A stretch of DNA of 64,000 nucleotides from JAGLOK01 sp023139005 (GTDB lineage Bacteria > Bacillota > Clostridia > Christensenellales > UMGS416). The translations under genes and the position numbers were made by a program. The notes beneath the pieces are model-generated. The model was not told where the DNA came from, searched no databases, and saw only the letters and a program-made list of their open reading frames with translations. Position 1 is the first letter of the stretch. Every line of letters starts with the position of its first letter. Shown here in pieces: positions 33,091-42,752 of the stretch. The stretch is taken from positions 1-64,000 of the forward strand of contig DAOWFX010000043.1 of assembly GCA_030637745.1 (NCBI GenBank), given 5' to 3'.

Positions 33091-34289
33091 TTATTCTCCT
33101 CGACGTCTTTGATTAATGATATAATTTCTTGCTCCAAGGCGGATAGATCGTGATTTTCCTTGCACATTTTGTGTCCATTATCCGACAAGAGATAGTATAG
33201 TTGATTGTCATGCAACTTTTCTATGCATGCAGCCAGCGCTTTAGCGTCACCCTGTTTGAAGGTGAGTACGTTAAAATAGTTTTTGGCAAATTCTTTGGTG
33301 TTTTCAAAGTCAGATATAACAGCAGGTCTTAAAGCAGCTCCTGCTTCATAGACAGGTCGTGCTTGATGCGGCTGTGTCGATGGAAAGATCACCACATTAC
33401 ATGCTGCATAAAAGGGTAACATATCCTCTTGTGCTGGGAAAAACCGTACACGATCTTTAATGCCTTCAAGCAGGCGAAGGGTGTTTTTCTCGTAGTCAAT
33501 ACCGAATATTTTCTTGATAATCGTTCTAGTACTACTAACGTTTTTTTCATTTGGTATGTATTGTAGAAATATTAGATGATACTCATCATCAAGATGGTGC
33601 ATCATTTCAAGCGCTGTATGGGATCCTTTAACTTTCCACATGCCACCTGCAAAAAGGATATATTTCTTATCAAAATCAAGACCGAGAGCACACTTGGTGC
33701 TGGCATGGTCTTGGATGTCTTCAAACTTTGCGATATCTACTTTGTCGGTGATTACACATGAATTATCATGGGCGCCTGCAATGACCCTGTCATACTCGCT
33801 AAGGTATACGCTTTTTGTCATTTGGGAAAGCCAACCTTTGACCATCTTCGATCTCATGTCGCGACCATTTTTCGGAAAGGTTTCTCGATCAAAGCATATA
33901 GTCTTAATCGATGAATCGATACAATCAACCATCCAGCTGATTGTCATACTATTTAGAATAACAATGTCTGGGCTTTCTTTATCAATAATATATTTAATTT
34001 CATCATGTGAATTTTTTATATATTTCCATGCGCTTTGGTATCGTGGATCGAGTATATTGTAGAATTGTCCACTAAAGTGAGGATATACCCAACGTTTATT
34101 AAATATTCCTTCTGTTGATATTTCTAGTTTTTCTATCTCACCAACCATATGTTGCGGCTCATTTGGGCAAATGACCTTTATCGTATATCCTGTACTTTTT
34201 AGTGTTTTCAATATGTGCAACATAGAAACACCACCGCCGCCAATTGCGCCGGAGTGGTGAAAGACTAAGATTTTTTTATTACTTTTCAT
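33087..34289 (-). CDS. glycosyltransferase, family GT4-like
   Basis: A 400-residue GT-B glycosyltransferase: N-terminal FHHSGAIGGGGVSMLHILKTL (acceptor side, Gly-rich loop), then KKYILFAGGMWKVKGSHTALEMM, RVRFFPAQEDMLPFYAACNVVIFPSTQPHQARPVYEAGAALRPAVIS, the last being the donor-binding helix. There is no Shine-Dalgarno. The ATG lies only seven bases after the stop of the FrhB-like gene, so translation may be by re-initiation. A TATTAA six bases before the ATG might also act as a weak promoter. Part of the polysaccharide operon. Confidence 0.88.
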   Translation of the reverse strand: MKSNKKILVFHHSGAIGGGGVSMLHILKTLKSTGYTIKVICPNEPQHMVGEIEKLEISTEGIFNKRWVYPHFSGQFYNILDPRYQSAWKYIKNSHDEIKYIIDKESPDIVILNSMTISWMVDCIDSSIKTICFDRETFPKNGRDMRSKMVKGWLSQMTKSVYLSEYDRVIAGAHDNSCVITDKVDIAKFEDIQDHASTKCALGLDFDKKYILFAGGMWKVKGSHTALEMMHHLDDEYHLIFLQYIPNEKNVSSTRTIIKKIFGIDYEKNTLRLLEGIKDRVRFFPAQEDMLPFYAACNVVIFPSTQPHQARPVYEAGAALRPAVISDFENTKEFAKNYFNVLTFKQGDAKALAACIEKLHDNQLYYLLSDNGHKMCKENHDLSALEQEIISLIKDVEENN

Positions 34290-34295
34290 GAATGA

Positions 34296-35426
34296 TTAAT
34301 ATTTTAGCATATTAATTGCAAACTGAACAATCCGAGATCGTTCGCTCATATATTTTTTTGTAAGTTGCTTAAAATCTTTGTTTTTATAATCTCTAAAGAA
34401 AGCCTTTCGCTTTTTGTTGGCAGTTGCAGGACGAACAAGAGACTGTTGCAGTGTATCTTCCAATGCACAAGCTTGCTTTTGGATACGTTTACAAGCATCC
34501 AGTGTTTCCTGACCTTTTGCTGTGTTGGCATACACAAGTGAGACGCCTCGTACATCGTCTAACTCAGGCAATACTTTTTCAATGCCCCAAAAGTCGCCGA
34601 TTGTGATGTCGCCTACTCTTTTTGAATCACAAAAAGGACATTTATGACAACTGGGCCGCATATAGAGTTTATCTAAAAAGCCTCTCATGTAAGGACTCTT
34701 ATCGCTGGTGACACTTTGGGTCGTATCATCATCAAAAGTGATGGTCTGACTGTATGTTTTCCATCCCGTGGATTTATCGCGGAAATTAATATTTTTTATA
34801 CGCTTATTGCTTTTTTCTTCAACACTTTGAACAAACTTTTCAAAGACTCCAGGAGAAGGTACACCCAGGCAAGTAATATCCACCAAAGTAAGCTGGTCGC
34901 ACTTGAGTGCTGCGCGAATCCCTGCAATCTGGCACCCAGTGCCGGAGATCATGATTTCAAGTCCTGCGTTGATGTCTTTTGTAACCTGTTTGTAGATTTT
35001 AGAAAAATCACTTTGCAAGTATTTTGAGCTTTGAATTTTGACAAGATCTTCTAATTGGTCGATTCGGATATGTGACAGATGCATCTGCTTATCATATGCT
35101 GCGCCATAGACCACACCACCGCTTTCTATGAAGTCTTGTGCAAGGGTTGTAAATACACCTGCTGTTGCGCTTTTTATCCGTGTGCTATCATCAACACTCC
35201 ACGCTGCATAGCATGTGAGTGGTGTTATTTTATGTTCATCAGGATGTGTAAATGGGCATATCTTAACACAATGGTCGCAGTCGATACACATGCTTAAGTC
35301 CACTTTTGGATACATAAATCCTTCATCGTCGATGATATGATCGATACAGCTAGTTGGGCATTCCTGTGCACAAGCCATGCATCCGGAGCACGTTTCTTTT
35401 TGTTTATATGAATGATGTTGTATCAT
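34296..35426 (-). CDS. Fe-S protein with FrhB-like (coenzyme F420 hydrogenase beta) domain
   Basis: A 376-residue protein found in polysaccharide clusters. The N-terminus has two 4Fe-4S motifs, CSGCMACAQECP and CIDCDHCVKICP, followed by an FrhB-type flavin/Fe-S region: TAGVFTTLAQDFIESGGVVYGAAYD, SGTGCQIAGIRAAL, CLGVPSPGVFEKFV, RPSCHKCPFCDSKRVGDITIGDFWG. In glycan gene clusters such proteins are annotated as polysaccharide-pyruvyl or redox-linked modifying enzymes; the reaction is not established. The start is ATG 35426, with AAGGAAGG five bases upstream, rather than the in-frame GTG at 35432. It is the first gene of the operon. Confidence 0.87.
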   Translation of the reverse strand: MIQHHSYKQKETCSGCMACAQECPTSCIDHIIDDEGFMYPKVDLSMCIDCDHCVKICPFTHPDEHKITPLTCYAAWSVDDSTRIKSATAGVFTTLAQDFIESGGVVYGAAYDKQMHLSHIRIDQLEDLVKIQSSKYLQSDFSKIYKQVTKDINAGLEIMISGTGCQIAGIRAALKCDQLTLVDITCLGVPSPGVFEKFVQSVEEKSNKRIKNINFRDKSTGWKTYSQTITFDDDTTQSVTSDKSPYMRGFLDKLYMRPSCHKCPFCDSKRVGDITIGDFWGIEKVLPELDDVRGVSLVYANTAKGQETLDACKRIQKQACALEDTLQQSLVRPATANKKRKAFFRDYKNKDFKQLTKKYMSERSRIVQFAINMLKY

Positions 35427-35496
35427 GTGCACCTTCCTTTAAGAAACTATTATACACGCAAAACACAAAAAACAGATGTTATTCTACTTAATTGAT

Positions 35497-35970
35497 TTAT
35501 TTCTCATTGCCAATATATTTAATCATAAGTAAAAATGGATTGTTCTTATCCCATATTCCTGAATTCTCATATACTTCAGAAAAACCAAGTTTAAAATAGA
35601 AGCTTCTTGTTTTTGCGTAATTTGTATCCGCGCTTTTAGAACTTACTGTATAGACAGTAACATATTTAAAATGATGGTCTTTCAGATGTTTTTCTACTTC
35701 TGCATAAATTTTTGTACCCATACCTTGATGAAGAAACTCTTTTTTAAGACCCAAAACATATAAGTTAGCCACATCTGTATTAATTTCATCAATTGCAAAA
35801 AAACCTAAGTATTCATCTTTCTTTTTTGCTGCAAAAAAAGTCTTGTTGTTTAGTCCATTAACATATTCTTTAGTAGACGATTCTACACCAAACCATTCTG
35901 GAAGACTTCGGAGTATATTGTCTGCAATTTTCTTTTTCAATTCATTTTGTGTGATTATGAGTATTTTCAT
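35497..35970 (-). CDS. GNAT-family N-acetyltransferase
   Basis: A 157-residue acetyltransferase. The core is ANLYVLGLKKEFLHQGMGTKIYAEVEKHL, with HQGMGT as the acetyl-CoA pyrophosphate loop (Q/R-x2-G-x-G/A), and ARSFYFKLGFSEVYE as the second half of the fold. The substrate (small amine, protein or antibiotic) is unknown. AAGGAATTAGC precedes the ATG. It lies downstream of an HdeD-like gene and is separated from it by a hairpin. Confidence 0.85.
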   Translation of the reverse strand: MKILIITQNELKKKIADNILRSLPEWFGVESSTKEYVNGLNNKTFFAAKKKDEYLGFFAIDEINTDVANLYVLGLKKEFLHQGMGTKIYAEVEKHLKDHHFKYVTVYTVSSKSADTNYAKTRSFYFKLGFSEVYENSGIWDKNNPFLLMIKYIGNEK

Positions 35971-35984
35971 GCTAATTCCTTGTA

Positions 35985-36020
35985 TAAAAAAGAGTCAACA
36001 ATTTTTGTCAACTCTCTTAT
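35985..36020 (-). terminator. probable terminator of the HdeD-like gene
   Basis: On the minus strand AGAGT/ACTCT and GTTG-region arms form an interrupted stem with an A/T loop, followed by TTTTTT. The two central mismatches weaken the call. Confidence 0.5.
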
Positions 36021-36035
36021 TTTTAATCTATATTC

Positions 36036-36554
36036 CTATTGCTCTTTGCCCATCTTCATTCTCACACCAAAGATGATGACTACAATTCCGAGTACAGCAG
36101 CCACTACACCGAGGATAATTGTGATTGATGTAATAATAACTTCTGAGATAATAAAGAACAATATTCCTGCTGCGATGGCGCCAAGACCAAATAATGCATT
36201 ATTAATCCACATATCGCGCCTTGCCAAGATTCTAAGGAATCGAAATACACCTGTAATGATGGCGAATGTTCCTGTGATTTGAACCAACAGTGCAGTTTTG
36301 TCGGGGTTAAATAATAATATTGCAGCAAGTACGACATCAACAACAAACTCAATAACAAATATCCACCATAGATTATAAGAGTTTTTGAGCATAAAAGAAT
36401 CGGTTAGTGCAATAATCCCGAAGACCAATATCATTAATACGAAAATCCAAGTTAAAGTTATAGAAGCCGATACGGGGTTAACCAAGCAGAAAAGACCAAA
36501 TATTAATATCAGCAAACCTTTTGCAATTTCTAGTATCCAATTAAACTTTTTCAT
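36036..36554 (-). CDS. HdeD/DUF308-like membrane protein
   Basis: A 172-residue membrane protein with six helices arranged as three hairpins (ILEIAKGLLILIFGLFCLVNP, LTWIFVLMILVFGIIALTDSF, and so on), which is the HdeD/DUF308 pattern; NPVSASITLTWI and the IFGVRMKMGKEQ tail fit. In enteric bacteria HdeD is linked to acid tolerance; the role in Gram-positive bacteria is unknown. The start is ATG 36554, because AAAGGA lies seven bases upstream, rather than the in-frame ATG at 36581. Confidence 0.8.
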   Translation of the reverse strand: MKKFNWILEIAKGLLILIFGLFCLVNPVSASITLTWIFVLMILVFGIIALTDSFMLKNSYNLWWIFVIEFVVDVVLAAILLFNPDKTALLVQITGTFAIITGVFRFLRILARRDMWINNALFGLGAIAAGILFFIISEVIITSITIILGVVAAVLGIVVIIFGVRMKMGKEQ

Positions 36555-36750
36555 GTTTTTTCCTTTCAAATATGTTCTCATTTGTTATAATGTATTATAT
36601 CATAAAAATTGGATAGTATTTAATATTTATTCATATTTTTATCTAATCTTAATAAAACAGAGATTCGCAAGTAATTATAGTGAATCATAAGCGTAAAAAA
36701 GATTACCAGTAGGTGAGTATCTACAAATCACTTTTCATGAGAGGTGTAGT

Positions 36751-37614
36751 ATGGAGAAGACTTTTTTTGTTGATATAGAAAATCTTAGTCCCACCCAATT
36801 TTTTATGAGCAAAGAAAAACTCGAAGAAGCCCATGTTTTTTTTGAAAATCATACTTTGGAAGACTATCCACCGCTTCCAGTTGTGAAGTTTGGATTAAAA
36901 ACACTACTGACTGGCAGTCATCATTATGCATACTACCTTGTACAAAAAGGAAAGCATATTGCAGAAGTATATGATGCTATAGACGAATGTGATTTTCTGT
37001 TGAATATAAAAAACTATAGTGAATGCCAAAAAAGAAATATCAAAAACATCATTGATCTAGAAAGCAGGATTCTGGACCATGATGCGTATCAGGTTAAGTG
37101 GGTAGAGTATCTACAAGAGAATCGCGAAAAAGTGATAGCGAATACACTAAAAAGCTTGAAGAAGCAACAAATTACAGACAATTATCAAAAAATAGCAATT
37201 ATAAAGGATATTCTAAATCCCATGCCATCGTATTTTATCAATGAATCGATATTTGATGAGCACATTCAACAAACTGCAGATCAATATTTTCTAAGCTTTA
37301 AACTATTTAATCAATATGTTGCTTTTGTTTCGTGTAAGATGAGATACGATGATACAGTTGAAGTACATCTTTCGGGTATATATAAACCCTTGTATAATAC
37401 TGATATATTCAAGAAGATATTGAATGTTGTGAAAAGGTATGCAAAAAGCCTTGGAAGGCAGTATATTGTTGTGAGACTTCCTGCTGTAACCACAGCCAAT
37501 AGTGACGCATCTTGTCTTCATACACTATATAAAACACATGGGTTTGCTCATATTGCAAACTTGCAATCTTCTTGGGATGAAAGAAGAATGTGCATGCTGC
37601 TAATTGCACATTAA
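36751..37614 (+). CDS. unrecognised protein with GNAT-like C-terminus
   Basis: A 287-residue soluble protein of unknown family. Residues 1-130 are charged and helical (FMSKEKLEEAHVFFENH, KRNIKNIIDLESRIL); residues 170-285 alternate strands and helices, and the end (SDASCLHTLYKTHGFAHIANLQ) resembles the last part of a GNAT fold (Y...GF). The acetyl-CoA loop is not obvious, so this is weak. GAGAGGTG lies six bases before the ATG. It lies just upstream of gyrB but is separated from it by a 268-base gap with its own promoter. Confidence 0.7.
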   Translation: MEKTFFVDIENLSPTQFFMSKEKLEEAHVFFENHTLEDYPPLPVVKFGLKTLLTGSHHYAYYLVQKGKHIAEVYDAIDECDFLLNIKNYSECQKRNIKNIIDLESRILDHDAYQVKWVEYLQENREKVIANTLKSLKKQQITDNYQKIAIIKDILNPMPSYFINESIFDEHIQQTADQYFLSFKLFNQYVAFVSCKMRYDDTVEVHLSGIYKPLYNTDIFKKILNVVKRYAKSLGRQYIVVRLPAVTTANSDASCLHTLYKTHGFAHIANLQSSWDERRMCMLLIAH

Positions 37615-37664
37615 TATGTTCAATTGAGCATATTAATCACAACTTTTAGCGGGACTTGTTTCAC

Positions 37665-37693
37665 TTGAAAAAAGTGCTGTTTTAGTGTATAAT
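37665..37693 (+). promoter_or_regulatory. sigma-A promoter of gyrB-gyrA
   Basis: TTGAAA (37665-37670), 17-bp spacer, TATAAT (37688-37693). It implies a leader of about 180 bases. A second, extended -10 (TGATATGAT, about 37780-37788) may also be used. Confidence 0.7.
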
Positions 37694-37788
37694 TATCACA
37701 GAAATAGTATTGATAAAACAGACTACAAATACATTCGAAATTATGCACAATTTTAGTTAGTTAGAAAAGAAAAAACATCTGATATGAT

Positions 37789-37813
37789 CGCCGTAGTTGA
37801 CTTATCTACGGCG
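37789..37813 (+). other. stem-loop in the gyrB leader
   Basis: Perfect 8-bp GC-rich stem CGCCGTAG/CTACGGCG around a 9-base loop, about 70 bases before gyrB. It has no T tract, so it is not a simple terminator; it could be a protein- or supercoiling-sensitive element. Confidence 0.55.
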
Positions 37814-37882
37814 TTAAGTATGCGATGGACAGTATAGGTTTAAAAGCAAATAGTAGATTCATCCTTGAAAGGAATGGTATAA

Positions 37883-39793
37883 ATGAGCGAACATAATCAA
37901 GTATACGATGAAACGCAGATACAAGTCTTAGAAGGACTTGAGGCGGTAAGAAAAAGACCGGGTATGTATATAGGGTCTACAGACACACGAGGCCTTCACC
38001 ACTTGGTATATGAGTTAGTGGACAACTCCATCGATGAAGCGATGGCAGGACGATGTGACACCATTGATGTAACCATCTTAAAAAGCGGTGCACTTTCTGT
38101 AAAAGATAATGGCTTTGGCATTCCAACAGGAATCCACGAAAAGGAAGGTAGAAGCGCAGTAGAGGTATGCATGACTGTGTTGCATGCAGGAGGAAAGTTT
38201 GGAGGTAGTGGATATAAAGTCTCCGGTGGACTTCATGGCGTGGGTATGTCCGTTGTAAATGCGCTTGCAGAATACCTTGAAGTGACTGTATGGCAAAATG
38301 ATAAAATACATTTCCAACACTATGATATCGGTGTTCCCAAAGAGCCGTTGAAGGTTATTGGTGACTGTGACTTTACAGGAACAAATATAGAATTTTTCCC
38401 CAATGGTGAGATCTTTGAAACTACAGAATTTGTTTATGATACTTTGATGCATCGGTTGCGTGAGATGGCATTTCTAAACAGTGGCGTCACAATAAACCTC
38501 GTAGATGAACGTGAAGGTCATGAAAAGTCGGATGTCTTCTTCTATGAAGGCGGCGTTTCACACTTTGTGAAGTACTTAAATTATACAAAAGAACCCCTAT
38601 ATCCCGAACCAATTTACATTACAGGTGAAAAGGACGGGTCATCGCTTGAAGTTGCGATGCAATACACAACAAGCTACAGCGAGTCTGTGTTTGCATATAC
38701 CAACAACATTGCAAATCATGCAGGCGGCACGCATTTGGCAGGATTTAGAGCTGCGATAACGCGGGTAGTCAATGATTATGCAAGAAGATATAACTTCATC
38801 AAAGAAAGTGACCAAAACTTATCCGGTGAAGATGTGCGCGAAGGGTTGACTGCTATCATCTCAGTGAAGATACCAGAACCACAATTTGAAGGACAAACTA
38901 AAGCCAAACTAGGAAATTCCTATGTGCGCTCATTGGTGGACTCTTTGGTATCAAAAGGATTATCGAGTTTCTTTGAAGAAAATCCGAGTAATGCAAAAAT
39001 AATAATGAACAAATCCCTCGCAGCTGCAAGAGCACGCGAGGCTGCAAAAAAGGCTCGTGAACTAACGCGCAGAAAGAGTGTATTAGAAACAATGTCATTA
39101 CCCGGCAAACTAGCAGACTGCTCAGAGCGCGATCCTGAAAAGTGTGAGATATTTATCGTCGAAGGAGATAGTGCAGGTGGTAGTGCCAAGATGGGACGAG
39201 ATAGACGCTTTCAAGCGATACTGCCTTTACGTGGGAAAATACTAAATGTTGAAAAATCTCGTCAGGACAAAGCCCTTGCAAATACAGAGATACGTGCAAT
39301 GATTACAGCTTTTGGTGCAGGTATGGGAGCAGACTTTGATACTGAGAAGTTAAGATATAAAAGAATTGTATGTATGACAGATGCCGATGTGGATGGTTCA
39401 CATATCAGAATATTATTAATGACATTCTTCTATAGATACATGCGTCCACTATTGGAGCAAGGACATGTTTATATTGCACAACCGCCACTATATAAGGTAA
39501 CCAAGAATCGTAAGGTTCATTATTGTTATAGCGATGAAGAGTTGGAGATATTACTCGCTGAAATCGGAAGAAAGGGAATCAGTATACAACGCTATAAAGG
39601 CTTGGGTGAAATGAACGCAGATCAATTATGGGAAACAACAATGAACCCCGATACACGGATTATGATGCAAGTCTCACTGGATGATGCCATTGCTGCAGAA
39701 GAAATATTTTCTGTTCTCATGGGTGAGCATGTTGCACCACGACGTGAGTTTATTGAAGAAAACGCCAAACTTGTTGTTAACTTAGACGTTTAG
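37883..39793 (+). CDS. gyrB: DNA gyrase subunit B
   Basis: A 636-residue ATPase subunit of DNA gyrase. The GHKL ATPase lies at about 1-220 (EAVRKRPGMYIGSTDTRGLHHL, DNGFGIPTG, GGLHGVGMSVVNAL), then the transducer, and the TOPRIM domain with EGDSAGGSAKMGRDRRFQAI (about 425) and DADVDGSHI (about 500), ending in the GyrA-contact tail HVAPRREFIEENA. PLRGKILNVEK is the usual quinolone-pocket region. AAAGGAATG precedes the ATG. gyrA follows after 12 bases. The pair is not next to dnaA, dnaN or recF, so the usual oriC order is not visible here. Confidence 0.98.
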   Translation: MSEHNQVYDETQIQVLEGLEAVRKRPGMYIGSTDTRGLHHLVYELVDNSIDEAMAGRCDTIDVTILKSGALSVKDNGFGIPTGIHEKEGRSAVEVCMTVLHAGGKFGGSGYKVSGGLHGVGMSVVNALAEYLEVTVWQNDKIHFQHYDIGVPKEPLKVIGDCDFTGTNIEFFPNGEIFETTEFVYDTLMHRLREMAFLNSGVTINLVDEREGHEKSDVFFYEGGVSHFVKYLNYTKEPLYPEPIYITGEKDGSSLEVAMQYTTSYSESVFAYTNNIANHAGGTHLAGFRAAITRVVNDYARRYNFIKESDQNLSGEDVREGLTAIISVKIPEPQFEGQTKAKLGNSYVRSLVDSLVSKGLSSFFEENPSNAKIIMNKSLAAARAREAAKKARELTRRKSVLETMSLPGKLADCSERDPEKCEIFIVEGDSAGGSAKMGRDRRFQAILPLRGKILNVEKSRQDKALANTEIRAMITAFGAGMGADFDTEKLRYKRIVCMTDADVDGSHIRILLMTFFYRYMRPLLEQGHVYIAQPPLYKVTKNRKVHYCYSDEELEILLAEIGRKGISIQRYKGLGEMNADQLWETTMNPDTRIMMQVSLDDAIAAEEIFSVLMGEHVAPRREFIEENAKLVVNLDV

Positions 39794-39805
39794 GAGAATT
39801 AATAT

Positions 39806-42286
39806 ATGGAATTCAATTTTGACAATCAAACAATAAAGCCCATCAGCATCGAAGATGAAATGAAGAAATCGTTCATCTCCTATGCAATGGCAACCATTGT
39901 ATCTAGAGCATTACCTGATGTTCGCGATGGATTAAAGCCTGTTCATAGAAGAATACTCTATTCAATGCATGAACTGGGTATTACACCTGACAAACCACAC
40001 AAGAAGTCTGTTCGTATCGTTGGTGATGTATTGGGTAAATTCCACCCACACGGTGATACTGCAGTGTATGATGCTATGGTACGTATGGCACAAGACTTTT
40101 CAACACGCGCATTATTAGTCGATGGACACGGTAACTTTGGGTCTGTTGATGGCGATGGTGCAGCTGCTATGAGATATACAGAAGCAAGGATGTCAAAGAT
40201 TGCACTTGAAATGCTAAGGGATATTGACAAAGATACTGTAAACTTTGTACCCAACTTCGATGAAAGCCAGATGCAACCTTCTGTACTTCCTGCACGATAC
40301 CCAAACTTACTGGTCAATGGATCAAGTGGTATTGCAGTAGGTATGGCAACTAATATTCCTCCGCACAACTTAGGTGAAGTCGTGAATGCAACGATTGCCA
40401 TGATTGATGATCCTGATATTTCTGTGATTGACTTGATGCAGCACATCAAAGGCCCAGACTTTCCAACTGGTGCTCTTATTATGGGCTCAGGAGGTATCAT
40501 AGAAGCCTATGAAACAGGCAGAGGCAAAGTCATTATGCGTGGAGAATCCGAAATTGAGGAAATGGCAAATGGCAAATCGCGAATTATCATTACATCTCTT
40601 CCATACCAAGTCAATAAATCACGCTTGATTGAAAAGATGGCAGACCTTGTCAATCAGCGTCGCATCGAAGGAATTACAGACCTTCGCGATGAATCCGATA
40701 GAACAGGTATGCGCATTGTGGTTGAATTAAAACGAGATGCAAATTCTAATATCATACTCAATCAACTATATAAGCATACACAACTTCAAGACACATTTGG
40801 AATCAATATGCTTGCTTTAGTTGATGATGAACCCAAGGTGCTTGGTTTAAAACAAGTATTGGGATACTATATCACACATCAACGTGAAGTCGTCACAAGA
40901 CGCACAAAGTTTGAATTTGACAGAGCTCAAAAACGTGCACATATCGTAGAAGGTTTATTGAAGGCGTTGGATTATATCGACGAAGTCATCAAACTGATTC
41001 GTGCAAGTAAAAATGATGCTGAAGCAAAATCAGGCTTGATGGAAAAGTTTGAACTTTCTGAAGTACAAGCACAAGCCATCTTAGATATGCGATTAAGAAG
41101 ACTTACAGGACTTGAAAAAACGCGTCTGTTAGATGAATATACAAAGCTCAAAGAGACCATGGCATATCTCAGTTCAATCCTTGAAGATGATGAGAAATTA
41201 ATGCAGGTAATCAAAGATGAACTTACCGGTGTATCAGAAAAATATGCCGATGATCGCAGAACAGAAATGAGGGTGGACTACAGCGATATAGATATGGAGG
41301 ATTTGATTCAAGAAGAAGAAATGGTTGTCACCATTACACACTTTGGTTATATCAAACGCTTAACATCTGCAACATATCGCCAACAGAACAGAGGTGGAGT
41401 AGGCATCAAGGGCTTATCTGCAAGAGATGAAGACTTTGTAGAGAAAATCTTGGTCACATCGACACATGATTGGTTGTATTTCTTTACAGATATGGGACGT
41501 GTGCATCGATTAAAGTGTTGGCAAATACCAGAAGCCAGCAGAACAGCACGTGGAACTGCGATAGTAAACTTATTGCAACTAGATGGTGGAGAGAAGATCA
41601 CAACAGTCATTCCCTTTGAAAAAGACGTGGACATTGAGGGCAAGTTCCTCGTCCTTGCAACTCGAAAAGGCGTGATTAAGAAAACTCCATTGGAAGAATA
41701 CCAAAACTTACGCAATGTTGGTCTTCGTGCTATTAACCTAGTAGATGATGATAAACTGATTTCTGCTGTGCTTACTGATGGTTCGTATGATATTTATATG
41801 GGAACACGAAACGGTATGGCGATTCGTTTCAGCGAAAATGACGTACGTCCAATGCACAGAGTAGTAACAGGTGTTCGTGGTATCAAACTCCGTGAAGGAG
41901 ATGTCGCTGTAGATATGGGACTGGTAGATGAACGCATTAAACTATTGGCAATATCAGAACAAGGCTATGGTAAACGAACGGATTTTGTAGAGTATCGCCA
42001 ACAAAACAGAGGTGGCTTTGGTGTCATTACTATGAATATCAACCAAAAAACCGGGAAATTGGTAGACCTCAAGCCTTGTACAGACGAAGAAGATGTAATG
42101 CTAATATCATCTGATGGTACCATCATCCGAATGAGCATTGATTCGATTTCTAAGATGGGAAGATCCACACAGGGAGTCAAGGTTATGAAGCTCCGTGAGA
42201 ATGATACAGTTGTAGCTGCAGAAGTGGTTAGTCCAGATGATGTAGAGGCAATTGAAACAGATGAAATAATAACAGAAACAGAATAA
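39806..42286 (+). CDS. gyrA: DNA gyrase subunit A
   Basis: An 826-residue cleavage-religation subunit. The winged helix has the quinolone region HPHGDTAVYDAM (Thr at the E. coli Ser83 position, as in clostridia) and the catalytic Tyr in AAMRYTEARM (about 124). The C-terminal beta-pinwheel wraps DNA. Its GyrA box reads QNRGGVG (527-533) where the usual form is Q(R/K)RGG(R/K)G, so the last basic residue is replaced by Val. The same RQQNRGG(V/F)G motif recurs later at about 730. Start: TAGGAG, eight bases upstream. Gyrase rather than topoisomerase IV is favoured by the pinwheel size and operon, though the altered box leaves some doubt. Confidence 0.95.
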   Translation: MEFNFDNQTIKPISIEDEMKKSFISYAMATIVSRALPDVRDGLKPVHRRILYSMHELGITPDKPHKKSVRIVGDVLGKFHPHGDTAVYDAMVRMAQDFSTRALLVDGHGNFGSVDGDGAAAMRYTEARMSKIALEMLRDIDKDTVNFVPNFDESQMQPSVLPARYPNLLVNGSSGIAVGMATNIPPHNLGEVVNATIAMIDDPDISVIDLMQHIKGPDFPTGALIMGSGGIIEAYETGRGKVIMRGESEIEEMANGKSRIIITSLPYQVNKSRLIEKMADLVNQRRIEGITDLRDESDRTGMRIVVELKRDANSNIILNQLYKHTQLQDTFGINMLALVDDEPKVLGLKQVLGYYITHQREVVTRRTKFEFDRAQKRAHIVEGLLKALDYIDEVIKLIRASKNDAEAKSGLMEKFELSEVQAQAILDMRLRRLTGLEKTRLLDEYTKLKETMAYLSSILEDDEKLMQVIKDELTGVSEKYADDRRTEMRVDYSDIDMEDLIQEEEMVVTITHFGYIKRLTSATYRQQNRGGVGIKGLSARDEDFVEKILVTSTHDWLYFFTDMGRVHRLKCWQIPEASRTARGTAIVNLLQLDGGEKITTVIPFEKDVDIEGKFLVLATRKGVIKKTPLEEYQNLRNVGLRAINLVDDDKLISAVLTDGSYDIYMGTRNGMAIRFSENDVRPMHRVVTGVRGIKLREGDVAVDMGLVDERIKLLAISEQGYGKRTDFVEYRQQNRGGFGVITMNINQKTGKLVDLKPCTDEEDVMLISSDGTIIRMSIDSISKMGRSTQGVKVMKLRENDTVVAAEVVSPDDVEAIETDEIITETE

Positions 42287-42298
42287 ATAAACATGAAA

Positions 42299-42325
42299 GC
42301 TACCTGAAATATAGGTAGTTTTTTT
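42299..42325 (+). terminator. intrinsic terminator of gyrBA
   Basis: CTACCT/AGGTAG around GAAATAT, followed by seven T. Confidence 0.9.
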
Positions 42326-42752
42326 GATGCTACAATATGAATAATACTACTATTTTAATAAGGATGTTTTTATATGATAGCTTATTAATTTGTGAGAACC
42401 GACAGATTAAATTGAATCAATATGTCAAGAATAAAGATTTTTTGTAGATTAAACGATATAAATAATGGGTATTGTTATAAATATATGATAGGTGGAATTT
42501 GTGCTAGATTAAAAAATATGCAAATCTATTTTGACGATATCAGCGGTTAATTCATGCTATTACATTTGATATCTAACAAATAATAGAATAAATTTAATGT
42601 TATTCTAAAGAAACAGATAATGTACAAGAAATATTCAAATGACTTAATTGATTACAAGTTTGGACATATTCTTGATGTTTTGCGAATTACCAAACTATCA
42701 AACAATAGAGTTTAAAGTGATTCTATGTAAAAAATAAAGTGGAAGTGAAAGA
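42326..42752. other. AT-rich intergenic region without recognised genes
   Basis: About 430 bases between the gyrA terminator and the next gene. I found no convincing promoter, riboswitch fold, tRNA or small ORF with a ribosome binding site; a weak TTG-start ribosome binding site lies at its right end. It may hold a regulatory RNA, but nothing supports one. Confidence 0.4.

Noticed and set aside
39958..40500. Long antisense frame within gyrA (also in gap, mfd, rmuC)
   Set aside because: Codon-bias shadows of highly conserved genes on the other strand.
42326..42752. Possible riboswitch or small RNA ahead of the GGDEF/HD-GYP gene
   Set aside because: I looked for a c-di-GMP-type fold, conserved GNRA-like loops or a terminator/antiterminator pair and found none.
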